From assembly GCF_001870485.1 (NCBI RefSeq), contig NZ_MDKE01000017.1, positions 1 to 58,696 on the forward strand: DNA of 58,696 nucleotides. Direction: 5' to 3'. Made by a program: the position numbers and the translations under genes. The notes beneath the pieces are model-generated. The model ran no database searches. It saw nothing but the letters and a program-made list of their open reading frames with translations, and was not told the DNA's origin. Positions 10,376 through 20,700 of this stretch are shown here, piece after piece. The stretch's first letter is position 1; each line of letters opens with the position of its first letter. Origin of the DNA: Oceanisphaera psychrotolerans (GTDB lineage Bacteria > Pseudomonadota > Gammaproteobacteria > Enterobacterales > Aeromonadaceae).

Positions 10376-11242
10376 ATGCAGCTGGTGATCGTCAGTGGCC
10401 GTTCGGGATCGGGCAAAACCGTCGCCTTGCGGGTACTCGAGGATTTGGGCTATTACTGCGTCGATAACCTGCCCGTTGCGCTGCTACCCGATCTGGTACA
10501 GATGCGCCGGCACACCCCCGGCGAGGTCGCCGTCAGCATCGATGTGCGCAACCTGCCGGACAACGCCGACAAGCTGGAAGCCTGCCTGAATGAAGTGCGC
10601 GCCATGGAAGACGTCAGCCTGTCCAGCATCTTTATCGATGCAGGTAACGCCGCACTTATTCGCCGCTTCGGCGATACCCGCCGGCTACACCCATTATCCC
10701 GGCTCAGCCTGACGCTGGACGAAGCGATCCACCAGGAAACTCACCTGCTGTCGCCGCTGTCCGCCGCCGCCGACTTGCGTATCGATACCTCCGATCTCAG
10801 CATTCACGATTTGAGCGAAATCATCCGCGAACGCATCCTCGGCAAGAAGGAACGGGAACTGAACTGGGTATTCGAGTCTTTCGGCTACAAATACGGAGTA
10901 TCACAGGATGCGGACTTCATGTTCGATGCCCGCTTTCTGCCCAACCCTCACTGGATCGCCGAACTGCGCCCCTTTACCGGCAAGGATGAACCGGTGGCCA
11001 GCTATCTGAGCGGTCAGCCCGAGGTCACCAAGTATCTGTGGCAGATTGAAAACCTGCTGGTCACCTGGATGCCTCACCTGGAACGTAACAATCGCAGCTA
11101 CGTCACCGTTGCCATCGGCTGTACCGGTGGTCAACATCGCTCGGTCTACCTGGCCGAACAACTGGCCTGCTCATTCCGCAAGATGGGCAAAAGCGTACAA
11201 CTGCGCCACCGCACCCTGGAAAAACGCCATGCCGAAAATTGA
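10376..11242 (+). CDS. rapZ: RNase adapter protein RapZ
   Basis: A 288-aa nucleotide-binding protein. In E. coli RapZ guides RNase E to the GlmZ sRNA and so controls GlcN-6-P synthase. The N-terminal P-loop is GRSGSGKT (8-15); a second conserved nucleotide-binding stretch is SIDVRN. The C-terminal half, which binds RNA and GlcN6P in E. coli, ends with GCTGGQHRSVYLAEQL. The ATG at 10376 has GAGGAG eight bases upstream; the earlier in-frame reading lies inside ptsN. Its end overlaps npr by 14 bases. No glmY or glmZ is visible here. Confidence 0.96.
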   Translation: MQLVIVSGRSGSGKTVALRVLEDLGYYCVDNLPVALLPDLVQMRRHTPGEVAVSIDVRNLPDNADKLEACLNEVRAMEDVSLSSIFIDAGNAALIRRFGDTRRLHPLSRLSLTLDEAIHQETHLLSPLSAAADLRIDTSDLSIHDLSEIIRERILGKKERELNWVFESFGYKYGVSQDADFMFDARFLPNPHWIAELRPFTGKDEPVASYLSGQPEVTKYLWQIENLLVTWMPHLERNNRSYVTVAIGCTGGQHRSVYLAEQLACSFRKMGKSVQLRHRTLEKRHAEN

Positions 11243-11504
11243 ACGGGACCTGGAAATCGTCAACAAACTGGGGCTCCATGCCCGGGCCGCCATTCAACTG
11301 GTACAACTGACCCAGCAATTCGATGCCACCGTGACCGTCTGCAATCAGGAAAAACAGGCACCGGCCAACAGCGTCATGGGCTTGCTGATGCTGGAAACCG
11401 CTCAGGGCCATGCCATCCGCGTGGTTGCCGAAGGGCCGGATGCCGAAGCGGCCATGAACGCCGTGTCCCGCCTGGTTGCCGACCGCTTCAACGAATCAGA
11501 ATAA
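11229..11504 (+). CDS. npr: Nitrogen-PTS phosphocarrier NPr
   Basis: A 91-aa HPr-like protein that carries phosphate from PtsP (EI-Ntr) to PtsN. The active-site motif GLHARAA contains His17. The absence of an HPr-kinase serine pattern fits NPr. The start is the ATG at 11229, inside the last codons of rapZ. The frame is open upstream but only as the shadow of rapZ. It completes the rpoN-hpf-ptsN-rapZ-npr cluster. The symbol ptsO is also used for this gene. Confidence 0.95.
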   Translation: MPKIERDLEIVNKLGLHARAAIQLVQLTQQFDATVTVCNQEKQAPANSVMGLLMLETAQGHAIRVVAEGPDAEAAMNAVSRLVADRFNESE

Positions 11505-11541
11505 TTCCTCTATCGCCGTCCCGCACAGGGCTGGAGTCCGG

Positions 11542-12903
11542 ATGACAGAATCAGTAGAAAAACCAAGAACGCCGGATCATCTGGAGACCATTACTCAGGC
11601 CCTTAACAGCGGCATGTTCGTGCACGTTCGCCGCATGTTGCAGCAAATGCGCCCGGGCGACGTCGCCTGGTTGCTGGAATCCTCGCCCTCTCCCAGCCGC
11701 AAGGTTTTGTGGCAGCTGATTGATCCGGATGAATACGGCGAGATCCTGGAGGAACTGTCGGAAGAGGTCAGGGACGGCATTATCCGGCTGATGGATCCGG
11801 AGAAGCTGGCCGCCGCGCTGGAAGACATGGAGTCGGACGATCTGGCCTATGTACTGCGCGACTTGCCCGAGCAGCTGTTCAATCAGGTACTCACCCAGAT
11901 GGACGAGCAGGATCGGCAGCGGGCGGAGCAGGCGCTGTCCTATCCGGAAGACACCGCCGGTTCCATCATGAATACCGAGTTCATCACCCTGCGTGCCGAT
12001 GTCACCATCGATGTAGTATTGCGCTACCTGCGTCGCCATAGCGAACTGCCGGAAGGCACCGATACCCTCTATGTGGTGGATCAACACAACCGGTTCCTGG
12101 GTGATATTTCTCTGGCCAGCCTGGTGATTCAGGACCTGGCCACCACGGTGGCCGAGGCCATGGATACTCAGGTAGAAGCCATTCCGCTGACCATGTCCGA
12201 TACCGAAGTCGCCCACCTGTTCGAACGCCACGACTGGCTCTCGGCGCCGGTGGTGGACGACAGTCATCGGCTGCTGGGCCGGATTACCATCGATGACGTG
12301 GTGGACATCATCCGTGAGGAAGGTGAGCACTCGATGATGGGCATGGCCAAGATGGACGATGACGAAGACACCTTCGCGCCGGTACTGACCAGCGCCCGCC
12401 GTCGCTCCATCTGGCTCACCGTCAACCTGGGTTCGGCCCTGCTCGCCGCCAGCGTGTCCAACATGTTCGAAGAAACATTGTCACAACTGGCCACCCTGGC
12501 CATCCTGATGACCATAGTGCCCTCCATGGGAGGCATCGCCGGCAACCAGACCCTGGCACTGGTGATCCGTGGCATGGCAGTCGGACATATCGGTGACAGC
12601 AACGCCCGCTGGCTGCTGACCAAGGAGGCACTGGTCGGACTGTTCAACGGCCTGCTGTGGGCGGTGATGGTGGCGATAGTGGTGAGTCTGTGGAAAGGCA
12701 GCTGGGAGATAGGCCTGGTGCTGGCCTCGGCCATGTTCATCAACCTGTCGGTGGCGGGTCTGGCCGGGGCCGCCATTCCACTGGTGATGCGCAAGCTCAA
12801 CATAGATCCGGCGCTGGCCGGCTCCATGGCCCTGACCACCGTCACCGACATCGTCGGCCTGTTCTCCTTCCTGGGTCTTTCGACCCTGATCCTGCTGCAC
12901 TGA
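11542..12903 (+). CDS. mgtE: Magnesium transporter MgtE
   Basis: A 453-aa homodimeric Mg2+ channel. It has an acidic helical N-domain (about 1-130), a pair of CBS domains (about 135-255) that sense cytoplasmic Mg2+, and five C-terminal membrane helices from about residue 280. Family motifs include YPEDTAGSIMNTEF, WLSAPVVDD at the second CBS domain, GGIAGNQTLALVIRGMAVG in the pore region, and DPALAGSMALTTVTDIVG. The start ATG at 11542 lies 37 bases after npr. In many related genomes mgtE also follows npr. It is followed by a G-rich repeat and then the convergent pmbA. Confidence 0.95.
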   Translation: MTESVEKPRTPDHLETITQALNSGMFVHVRRMLQQMRPGDVAWLLESSPSPSRKVLWQLIDPDEYGEILEELSEEVRDGIIRLMDPEKLAAALEDMESDDLAYVLRDLPEQLFNQVLTQMDEQDRQRAEQALSYPEDTAGSIMNTEFITLRADVTIDVVLRYLRRHSELPEGTDTLYVVDQHNRFLGDISLASLVIQDLATTVAEAMDTQVEAIPLTMSDTEVAHLFERHDWLSAPVVDDSHRLLGRITIDDVVDIIREEGEHSMMGMAKMDDDEDTFAPVLTSARRRSIWLTVNLGSALLAASVSNMFEETLSQLATLAILMTIVPSMGGIAGNQTLALVIRGMAVGHIGDSNARWLLTKEALVGLFNGLLWAVMVAIVVSLWKGSWEIGLVLASAMFINLSVAGLAGAAIPLVMRKLNIDPALAGSMALTTVTDIVGLFSFLGLSTLILLH

Positions 12904-12906
12904 GCC

Positions 12907-13058
12907 GGGAATAGGGAATAGGGAATAGGGCATAGGGAATAGGGAATAGGGAATAGATTGGCGATAAGCGCAGCGAATCCCAACCCAGGCTCCTGATAAG
13001 AAGGAGGGACTGGTGATGAGGGACTCGATCCCGGACCTCCAGTCCCTAATTCCATTCC
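12907..13058. repeat. GGGAATA heptamer array plus inverted segment (copy 2)
   Basis: Seven tandem copies of GGGAATA (the fourth reads GGGCATA) run from 12907 to 12955. After a spacer come two GGGACT words (13006-13025) and then an opposing segment AGTCCCTAATTCCATTCCCC. Overall it is built like copy 1 at 1-78: a G-rich array, a spacer, then an inverted C-rich end. It fills the gap between the convergent genes mgtE and pmbA. Runs of GGG separated by four bases fit the pattern needed for a G-quadruplex. Confidence 0.75.
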
Positions 13059-13064
13059 CCCCAG

Positions 13065-14405
13065 TTATTGCCCGGCTATTTTCATCTCGCCGATCAGCAC
13101 CGAGCCAGTCTGCAGGCTGGAACGGGTTTCCACATCGGTACCGATGGCCTGAATACCCGCAAACATCTCTTTCAGATTACCGGCGATGGTGATCTCTTCC
13201 ACCGGATAGGCGATTTCGCCGTTTTCCACCCAGAAACCCGCCGCCCCACGCGAGTAGTCGCCGGTAACGATATTGACGCCCTGGCCCATCATCTCGGTCA
13301 CCAGCAGGCCGGTGCCCATCATCTTCAGCAGTTGCTCCAGACTGTGGCCACTGTTGGCCACCGTCCAGTTATGGATACCTCCGGCGTGACCGGTCAGCGC
13401 CATATCGAGCTTGCGCGCGGAATAGCTGGTCAGCAGGTAAGTCTTGAGTTCGCCGTTTTCGATGATATGGCGCTCGTGGGTGCGTACCCCTTCGTTATCG
13501 AACGGCGAGCTGGCCAGCCCCTTGTGCAGGTGCGGCTGCTCATGAATACCGAACCAGGCCGGGAAAATCCGCTCTCCCAGAGCGTCGAGCAGAAACGACG
13601 ACTTCCGGTACAGGTTGCCACCACTTATCCCCATTACCAGATGACCGAACAGGCCTGACGCCACGTCCGGATGAAACAGCACCGGTGCCCGGGTGGTCCC
13701 CATCTTGCGGCCCCCCAGGCGGCCCAGGGTGCGACTGACGGCTTCATCTGCTACCTGCTCCGGGGTCCAGAGATCCTCGAAGCTGCGCGCCGAGGTGTAG
13801 CCGTACTCGCGCTGCATGTCGCCGTCCTGTTCGCCGATCAGCACACAGCTCATGCCGAAACGGCTGCCGGCATAGCCCTTGATAAAGCCATGACTGTTAC
13901 CGTAGACCTTGATGCCCAGGTTGCTGGAAAAACTGGCGCCGTCCGATTGCTTGATACGCGGATCCCGGCCCAGTGCCTGCTGCTCGCAGCGCAATGCCAG
14001 CTCGATGCCGTCGGCCGGTTCAAGTTCACGGGGGAAACACAGCTCAAGCCTGGGCGCATCCCAGGCCAGCGCATCCGCATCGGCGATGCCGGCGAAGGGG
14101 TCGACGGTGGTGTAACGGGAGATATCCAGCGCCGCCGCCACGGTGCGGGCGATGGCGTCGGGCCGCAGATCCGAGGTGGAGGCGGAGCCCTTGCGGCCAT
14201 CACGATAAACGGCGATCCCCAGGGCACCATCCTTGTTGAACTCGATGTTTTCCAGTTCACCGTTACGGGTGTTGACCGAAAGCCCGGTCTGCTTGCTGAT
14301 GGACACTTCGGCGGCGTCGGCGCCCAGTCGCTTGGCGCTTTCCAGTGCTTGTTCTACTGCCAGTTCTAACTGGCGCTGTTCGGTTTGAATTTCTGCTGGG
14401 GTCAT
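13065..14405 (-). CDS. pmbA: Metalloprotease-like protein PmbA (TldE)
   Basis: A 446-aa member of the TldD/PmbA family. In E. coli it pairs with TldD to form a protease that matures microcin B17 and degrades CcdA. PmbA itself lacks the zinc-binding HExxH-type motif, which is supplied by TldD. Landmarks are VSISKQTGLSVNTRNGELE near the N-terminus and GAAGFWVENGEIAYPVEEITIAG near the end. The partner tldD lies about 1.5 kb away on the same strand (15445-16890). Between them are darP and a small secreted protein gene. No microcin genes are visible. Confidence 0.96.
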   Translation of the reverse strand: MTPAEIQTEQRQLELAVEQALESAKRLGADAAEVSISKQTGLSVNTRNGELENIEFNKDGALGIAVYRDGRKGSASTSDLRPDAIARTVAAALDISRYTTVDPFAGIADADALAWDAPRLELCFPRELEPADGIELALRCEQQALGRDPRIKQSDGASFSSNLGIKVYGNSHGFIKGYAGSRFGMSCVLIGEQDGDMQREYGYTSARSFEDLWTPEQVADEAVSRTLGRLGGRKMGTTRAPVLFHPDVASGLFGHLVMGISGGNLYRKSSFLLDALGERIFPAWFGIHEQPHLHKGLASSPFDNEGVRTHERHIIENGELKTYLLTSYSARKLDMALTGHAGGIHNWTVANSGHSLEQLLKMMGTGLLVTEMMGQGVNIVTGDYSRGAAGFWVENGEIAYPVEEITIAGNLKEMFAGIQAIGTDVETRSSLQTGSVLIGEMKIAGQ

Positions 14406-14508
14406 GATTGAAATCGCTGGCTCAGTTTGGAGTTAGCATAACAGACCCCTGCGCCCCTTGGGAGAAGCTGGTAATATATATGTAAATCTTAAATGAGACG
14501 GAAAAGCT

Positions 14509-15039
14509 ATGAGCCACCATGACGACCCGAGCGGGTACGATGATGAAATCGAATGGGTCAGCAAGAGTGAGATGAAACGGGAAAGCCACGCCCTGCAGAA
14601 GCTGGGCGAGTCGCTGGTCAAGCTCAAGCCCCATGAACTGGCCAAGGTCCCGCTGGACGATGACCTGCAGGAAGCCATCGAGCTGGCACACAAGCTGCAC
14701 AACAAACGCGAAGGCCTGCGCCGGCATATGCAGTATATCGGCAAGCTGATGCGTACCCGGGATGTCACCGATATCCAGAAGGCGCTGGCCGGTTTCGAGC
14801 ACAAGAGTGCCGTGGCCAACGCGCATTTCCATAAACTGGAGTTGTGGCGTGACCGGCTGATCAAGGAAGGGGACAAAGGCGTCAATGCGCTGCTGGCGGA
14901 ACACCGTAATCTGGATCGGCAAAAACTGCGACAGCTGGCTCGTCAGGGTCGCAAGGAGCTGGCTGCCGGCCTGCCGCCCCAGGCCTATCGCGAGCTGTTT
15001 CAGTATCTGAAACTGCACCTCGGCTCTGACGCATCCTAA
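14509..15039 (+). CDS. darP: Ribosome-associated protein DarP (YjgA family)
   Basis: A 176-aa, highly charged helical protein of the DUF615/YjgA family. In E. coli DarP associates with late 50S assembly intermediates. Family features are EWVSKSEMKRESHALQKLGE at the N-terminus and HRNLDRQKLRQLARQGRKE near the C-terminus. It is divergent from pmbA, a pairing also seen in E. coli (yjgA-pmbA). The ATG at 14509 follows GACGGAAAAGCT. A strong hairpin at 15085-15106 probably ends its transcript. Confidence 0.94.
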   Translation: MSHHDDPSGYDDEIEWVSKSEMKRESHALQKLGESLVKLKPHELAKVPLDDDLQEAIELAHKLHNKREGLRRHMQYIGKLMRTRDVTDIQKALAGFEHKSAVANAHFHKLELWRDRLIKEGDKGVNALLAEHRNLDRQKLRQLARQGRKELAAGLPPQAYRELFQYLKLHLGSDAS

Positions 15040-15084
15040 TAACGACAAGCTGTGGCGAAAAAGCAGCAATAATCCGGACAGCAC

Positions 15085-15106
15085 AACGGGAGCCTTGGCT
15101 CCCGTT
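15085..15106. terminator. Bidirectional terminator between darP and small secreted ORF
   Basis: The inverted repeat AACGGGAG / CTCCCGTT with a six-base loop is followed by GTTATT. It lies 45 bases after the darP stop and 24 bases before the end of the opposing small ORF, so it could serve both. Confidence 0.75.
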
Positions 15107-15130
15107 GTTATTAATGGGCTTATTCAGCAG

Positions 15131-15325
15131 TTAAAAACACATACCCGCCGGTTTTTTACCCATTTTACGTAATTTGGCACATTCACGGTGATCAACACCG
15201 TCGCCCTTGCTCGCCATTTCCTGCACTACAGGCTGCTGCGTATTCAGCACCGAACCGGCCTGGGCCGGCATTAACATCAACCCAAGAACAGAGGCAAAGG
15301 CTATCGATAGCAATGTTTTCATCAT
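15131..15325 (-). CDS. Small secreted protein with two cysteines, unknown function
   Basis: I do not recognise a characterised family. A start at the ATG at 15325 gives 64 aa, with GGAGG five bases upstream; the adjacent ATG at 15322 is also possible. It encodes a clear signal peptide (MMKTLLSIAFASVLGLML...AQA). The mature part is about 42 residues, basic at its end, with cysteines in HRECAKLRKMGKKPAGMCF that could form one disulfide or bind metal. It is a single gene between the shared terminator at 15085-15106 and tldD. A longer in-frame start at 15373 would add residues with no signal character. Confidence 0.7.
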   Translation of the reverse strand: MMKTLLSIAFASVLGLMLMPAQAGSVLNTQQPVVQEMASKGDGVDHRECAKLRKMGKKPAGMCF

Positions 15326-15444
15326 TATCGCCTCCATCGTTACTGCCACGCCGTTGCGTGGGTCAGCAACCATTAGACCTTGCCTGGTCCCCGGATCGCA
15401 CAGAAAATAACTGTTAACCCCTGGTTGATAATCAACCAGAGATC

Positions 15445-16890
15445 CTACTGAGTACCACCCACCGTCATCTTGTCCAGCTTCAGCGTCGGCTGACCGACGC
15501 CGACCGGCACGCTCTGACCATCCTTGCCACAGACACCTACCCCGGTATCCAGCGCCAGATCATTACCCACCATCGACACCTGGCTCATGGCCTCGGGGCC
15601 GTTGCCGATGAGGGTCGCGCCCTTGATCGGCGCCGTCAGCTTGCCGTCTTCGATAAGATAGGCTTCGGAGGCGGAAAACACGAAGCGTCCGGAGGTAATG
15701 TCCACCTGACCACCGCCGAAGTTGGGCGCGTAGATGCCTTTCTTGACGCTCCGGATGATCTCTTCCGGCGGCGTCTGCCCCGGCAGCATATAGGTGTTGG
15801 TCATGCGCGGCATCGGCAGGTGAGCATAGGACTCCCGCCGACCGTTGCCGGTGGGTGCCATCTTCATCAACCGGGCATTGAGCTTGTCCTGCATATAGCC
15901 CTTGAGCACACCGTTTTCGATCAGCACGTTGTAACCACTGGCGGTACCCTCATCGTCGATGGTCAGGGAGCCGCGGCGGTTGGCCAGGGTGCCGTCATCC
16001 ACGATGGTGCACAAGCTGGAAGCCACCTGCTCGCCGATGCGACCGGAATAGGCGGAAGAGCCCTTGCGGTTGAAGTCGCCTTCCAGGCCATGGCCCACCG
16101 CCTCGTGCAGCAGCACCCCGGGCCAGCCGGCTCCCAGCACCACCGGCATGGTACCGGCGGGGGCGTCTATCGCCTCCAGGTTGACCAGAGCCTGGCGTAC
16201 CGCCTCCTTCACATACCCCATGGCTCTGGGCTGACCATCCACCTCTTCCAGGAAATAGTCGTAGCCGACCCGACCACCACCACCACTGCCACCCCGTTCG
16301 CGGCGTCCCTTGCGCTCGGCCAGCACCGAGCAGTTCAGTCGCACCAGAGGACGCAGGTCTGTCGCCAGGGTGCCGTCGGTGGCCAGTACCAGGATTTCTT
16401 CATAAACGCCGGAAATGGAGGCGATCACCTGGGTCACCGCCGGATCCAGGCTACGGGCGAAGGCATCCATCTGCTGCAACAGGGCAATTTTCTGCTCCCG
16501 GCTCAGGCTGTCGAGCGGGTTGATGCCCAGATAACGGGCCGTTGCCGGTTGCTCTCGTCCGATCTGGAAGCGGCCGTCACCTCCGTGTTCGGCAATACCG
16601 CGGGCGGCACTCACCGCCTGATCCAGTGCCGCCGCCGTCAGCTCGTCGGAATAGGCGAAGCCGGTTTTTTCGCCGCTGACCGCCCGCACGCCCACGCCCT
16701 GCTCGATGTTGTAGCTGCCATCCTTGACGATGCCGTCTTCCAGCACCCAGGACTCGTGCACGCTGTTCTGAAAATAGAGATCGGCAAAATCTATCTGGTG
16801 CCGGCTCAATCGTGCCAGCTGGGCATCCAGTAACGCCATGTCCAGTTCATTCGGGACCAGCAGGCTGCGGTTAATCTGTTCAATACTCAT
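15445..16890 (-). CDS. tldD: Metalloprotease TldD
   Basis: A 481-aa zinc metalloprotease, the catalytic partner of PmbA. The motif HEAVGH (262-267) within [13 protein letters not shown] supplies the zinc-binding histidines and catalytic glutamate, and a conserved [15 protein letters not shown] lies near the C-terminus. The ATG at 16890 has GGAGAG just upstream, and the length equals that of E. coli TldD. The start overlaps the nitrilase-family gene by 11 bases, so the two are likely co-transcribed from the yhdP direction. Confidence 0.97.
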   Translation of the reverse strand: MSIEQINRSLLVPNELDMALLDAQLARLSRHQIDFADLYFQNSVHESWVLEDGIVKDGSYNIEQGVGVRAVSGEKTGFAYSDELTAAALDQAVSAARGIAEHGGDGRFQIGREQPATARYLGINPLDSLSREQKIALLQQMDAFARSLDPAVTQVIASISGVYEEILVLATDGTLATDLRPLVRLNCSVLAERKGRRERGGSGGGGRVGYDYFLEEVDGQPRAMGYVKEAVRQALVNLEAIDAPAGTMPVVLGAGWPGVLLHEAVGHGLEGDFNRKGSSAYSGRIGEQVASSLCTIVDDGTLANRRGSLTIDDEGTASGYNVLIENGVLKGYMQDKLNARLMKMAPTGNGRRESYAHLPMPRMTNTYMLPGQTPPEEIIRSVKKGIYAPNFGGGQVDITSGRFVFSASEAYLIEDGKLTAPIKGATLIGNGPEAMSQVSMVGNDLALDTGVGVCGKDGQSVPVGVGQPTLKLDKMTVGGTQ

Positions 16891-17710
16891 GCTTATCTCT
16901 CCAAACCGCACTCAGGCGGGCGTGTTGTGCAACCGGCATTTCGCGGCGAATGCGGGACAGTCGTTCCAGGTCCAGCGGCGCGATGATGAGCCCTTCCCCC
17001 CTGGGCAAACAGGCCTGCAGCTCACCCCAGGGATCGAGGATCACCGAGTGGCCCCAGGTCTGCCGCTCGCCCTGCTCGCCATAGAGGCCCGCCGCCAGTA
17101 CATAACACTGGTTTTCGATGGCCCTGGCCTGCAGCAAGGGCAGCCAGTGCGCCTGACCGGTGACCCGGGTAAAGGCCGCCGGCACCATCAGGATCTCGGC
17201 GCCCTTGGCGCGCAACGCCCGGTATAGCTCGGGAAAACGTAAATCATAACAGATAGACAACCCCAAACGCCCGAAGGGACTGTCTACCACACAAAGTTCA
17301 TCCCCGGGCGCGTAGGTGGCCGACTCCCGATAACGACCGTGACCGTCGGCGACATCCACATCGAACAGATGCAGTTTATGGTAATGACCGACTCGCTCTC
17401 CCTTATCGTTATAAACCAGACTGGTGGTATGGAGCCGCTCGCTGCCCTCGATACGGGTCGGCATCGAGCCCACCACCAGCCAGATCCCCAACTCTCGCGC
17501 CCAGCGACAGAACTGCCCCTGTATCGGGCCCTCACCCAGAGGCTCGGCCAGGTCCAGCGCCGCCTGTCGATTGCCAAACACCACCGCATTTTCCGGCACC
17601 TGTACCAGCAATGGACGACTCGGCGGCAATTGTTGCAACAAGGCATCCAGCTTGTCCCTGTTGGCCGGCCAGTCGGGTCCGGCATTCATTTGTATCGCAA
17701 CCAGTTCCAT
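16880..17710 (-). CDS. Carbon-nitrogen hydrolase (Nit1/Nit2-like amidase)
   Basis: A 276-aa nitrilase-superfamily enzyme with the catalytic triad Glu40 ([10 protein letters not shown]), Lys112 ([11 protein letters not shown]) and Cys154 ([11 protein letters not shown]). The HLFDVDV and [11 protein letters not shown] pattern is typical of the Nit1/Nit2 branch, whose members hydrolyse deaminated glutathione or omega-amides such as alpha-ketoglutaramate. I infer a metabolite-repair amidase but cannot name the substrate. It sits between yhdP (10 bases) and tldD (11-base overlap), a common gammaproteobacterial arrangement. Confidence 0.88.
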   Translation of the reverse strand: MELVAIQMNAGPDWPANRDKLDALLQQLPPSRPLLVQVPENAVVFGNRQAALDLAEPLGEGPIQGQFCRWARELGIWLVVGSMPTRIEGSERLHTTSLVYNDKGERVGHYHKLHLFDVDVADGHGRYRESATYAPGDELCVVDSPFGRLGLSICYDLRFPELYRALRAKGAEILMVPAAFTRVTGQAHWLPLLQARAIENQCYVLAAGLYGEQGERQTWGHSVILDPWGELQACLPRGEGLIIAPLDLERLSRIRREMPVAQHARLSAVWRDKHEY

Positions 17711-17720
17711 CGCATTCTCC

Positions 17721-20700
17721 TTATTCGTTCCCGGGCAATGGTACCCGATCCTGCTCCCGCCCCAGCTCCGTCACCCTGGGCTGCGCCAGCGGTCCTTCCA
17801 CCCGATAACGAATACGGGTGAAGACATCAACCACCGGGCCCAGCACCTTGGACAAGGCCAGCACATAGAGTCCGGTTACCGGCGTGACTGCAAAGGCGGC
17901 CAGTACCGGCAGATTGCCGGTCAGGTCCGGGGTAAATTCAAAACGGTAGTCGAGCCGCTCCGCGGCCAGATCCACCAGCCCGCGACCACTCAAGTCACCG
18001 GCCGCGCCCTTCAGCTCCAGATCATCACTGCGCAGCACGCCGTCCTGCAGCTCGCCACTGGCACTGATGCGATCAAAATAGAACCCCTGCTCGAACACAT
18101 CACGAAAATCCAGCCGCAAACGGCGCAGCACCGACTCCATGCTCAGTACCGACAACAGACCCGCGCCCCTGTCATTCAGCTCGCTCAGCACGCCGGCCTC
18201 GGTGTCGGCGGCGAGCCGGCCATTCAGGCTGGGACGATCCGGTCGCCAGGGCACATCCAGCCAGCGCAACTGACCGTTGAATGTGGCGGCGGTCTCGCTG
18301 AACGGAGATTCCTTGTCCAGCGCCAGCCACAGACGCTGCAGAGACGGGGTGCTGCTCTGCCACTCCAGCCGGCTCAGATTACCGCTGTCGTGCTGCAGCC
18401 ACTGGCCATGCCCTTTCGCCTGCAGCAGCGGCCCGTCCAGACTCATGTCCGCCAGCTGTATCCCGTTCTGCCCGGACAGGGGGCGCAGATCAAAGGCCAC
18501 CTTGCCCAGCGCCAGCTTGCGCCAGCGACAATCGTCACACCGGAATTCCAGGGCGGGAAGCTGACCCGGCTGCAACCTGCTGTCCGAGGCCGGTTCCGGG
18601 GTCGGCGAGTCAGCTGACACCGGCCATTCGGGCGCCAGCCAGAGCCGGCTGAAATGCGCCTGCCACGGCTGTTCGCCTCCCCAGCCAAGGGTGCCCTCTG
18701 CCTGTTCCGCCGTCACACTCAACTGCTGGCGCTGGCCCGGAGCCGGTACGACGGACAACTGGAGCTGATGCAGAGGCTGCTGCCAGAGCCGGGCCCGGCT
18801 GGCCTGCACTGATACCCGATAGGATCCCGGCCATGTCAACCGGGTCGCCGCGCGGTCCGGTGCCGGTGAATATGATTGAAATTCCCGTAACAGCGCCAGC
18901 CAGTCATCCAGTGGCAGGTCCGGCACCCGCACCGCGATATCCAGTGGCGGCCGGGGCAATGTCGGCTGCACGCCGGCACCGGCCGAGAGCCACAATCGAT
19001 GTACCCGTGCGCCCGTCGGCCCGAAGCCCAGCCCGGCCTGACCTCGAATATGCTCTCCCAGGGTCAGTTCTGCCCGGGCCTGACGGCCATCACCACTCAC
19101 CTCCAGATGACTGGGCTGTGACCGGGCACCGATTTTGTTCAGCGGTGGCGGCAAGGTGCTGCTCAGTCCCTGCAGTGCCGAGTCGGCTTCGAAGCGGTAA
19201 TGAAACTCCCCTGGCTTTGCCAGAGTCAGTTCAAGGTTGCCACGCCAGTCGGCGGCTCCGCCCAGTGCCGCCAGAGGGGGATGGTGCTTCGCCAGTTCGG
19301 CCGCCTGCAGCCGCCCCCTGATATCCAGCCCCACCTCATAGCCGGCATCGGTCTGCTGCCCCCGGTAATCCAGCCGTAGTGGCTGTCCGCTCCATTTCGC
19401 CTGCATGTCCTCGAACCGGGTCTGCCGTTCGTCGAACAGCAGACGACCACTGACCTCGTCGAGTGGCAGATCCAGTAGCTTGACGCGCACCCGGTTGCGC
19501 TCGAAGTCGACCTGTCCGTCTACCGCTACCGGCCCGCCGCGCAGCGGGATTTCCAGCGCCAGCCGGGCCTTGAGCGGCCCCGTCACCTGCACCTGCTCCA
19601 GAGTAGTACCGACCGAGCCCGCCAGAGGAGAATCCTGCAGATAGGCGGTCACCGCCTCGCCCTTACCTTCTATGTCGGCACTGAGCCGCAGGCTGGCGTC
19701 CTTGCGCAGCGGCACTATCCGGGCGTCGATGGCGCTGGCCACCACGGCCCCCAGCTGCCCTTCCCGCCCCTTCATGTAGAGCCCGTCATTTTCAAACAGC
19801 AAATCCAGGCTCAGCTCGCTCAGCGGCTGCCAGTGCGGATTGAAGCGGAACTCCGCCTCGCGCAGCGGTACCCTGGCCTGGAAAATGCCCGAGCCATCCG
19901 CGTAGGGAAAGGCGTTGAGCCGCCCATACCAGAGCACCTCGGCGCCATCGGCCTGACCGCCACGGATAGCACCCTGCAAATAGTTCACCAGCGGCGCACC
20001 CATCAGCGGCTCGGGAAAATAGCTGAAAGCCCGCTCGGCCCGCAGCACATCGACCGACGCCGAGGCGCTGAGCAACGGTGCCCCCCGAGCCGGCAGTTGC
20101 AGGCTGAACCAGCCCTGCAGTGCCAGATCGGCGGTGTCCACGGCCAGCGCGTCACTCCACAACAGCCAGCCGTCCGGCTGCTTGCGCCAGTGTAGCTCGG
20201 TCGATAGCCGCTGCATCGGCCAGGGCTCGCGAAAGGCACCGTCGTAAATCCAGTCGGCGGCTTGTTGCTGGTCAAGGCTCAACTGGCCACGATCGGCGGC
20301 AAGAGAAAAGTGTCCGTTGAGACCCCGGGTTTGCGGCACCCAGCCGAAGGCGTGGGTACTGACCTCTTCCAGCTCGCCCTGCCAGTGCCAGTCATCACCG
20401 GTGGCGGCGGCGGAAAAATAGAGATTGCTCAGCTGGCCGCCTGGCGATATGCCCTCCAGCTGGCGGGCCGTGGCCGGCCAGAACGGCTCGCCCCATTGAG
20501 CCAGCAGCGCCAGATCGGTAAACGTCAGCCGATCCAGGTAGCCCAGTAGCCGATCCTGGTGCCGATCGAGCTGAAAATTCCAGCTCGGCCAGGCTTCTGC
20601 ATCGACGCTGATATCGATATGACTGCTGGCCAGCTGCCAGCCGGCTTCGGTCGGTTGCCACTGCACCCGACCACCGTCTACCGCTATCTGGTGGTCATCG

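Noticed and set aside
13065..16890. A microcin B17-like biosynthetic locus around pmbA and tldD
   Set aside because: No cyclodehydratase, dehydrogenase or Gly/Ser/Cys-rich precursor gene is present; pmbA and tldD are ordinary core genes in this group.
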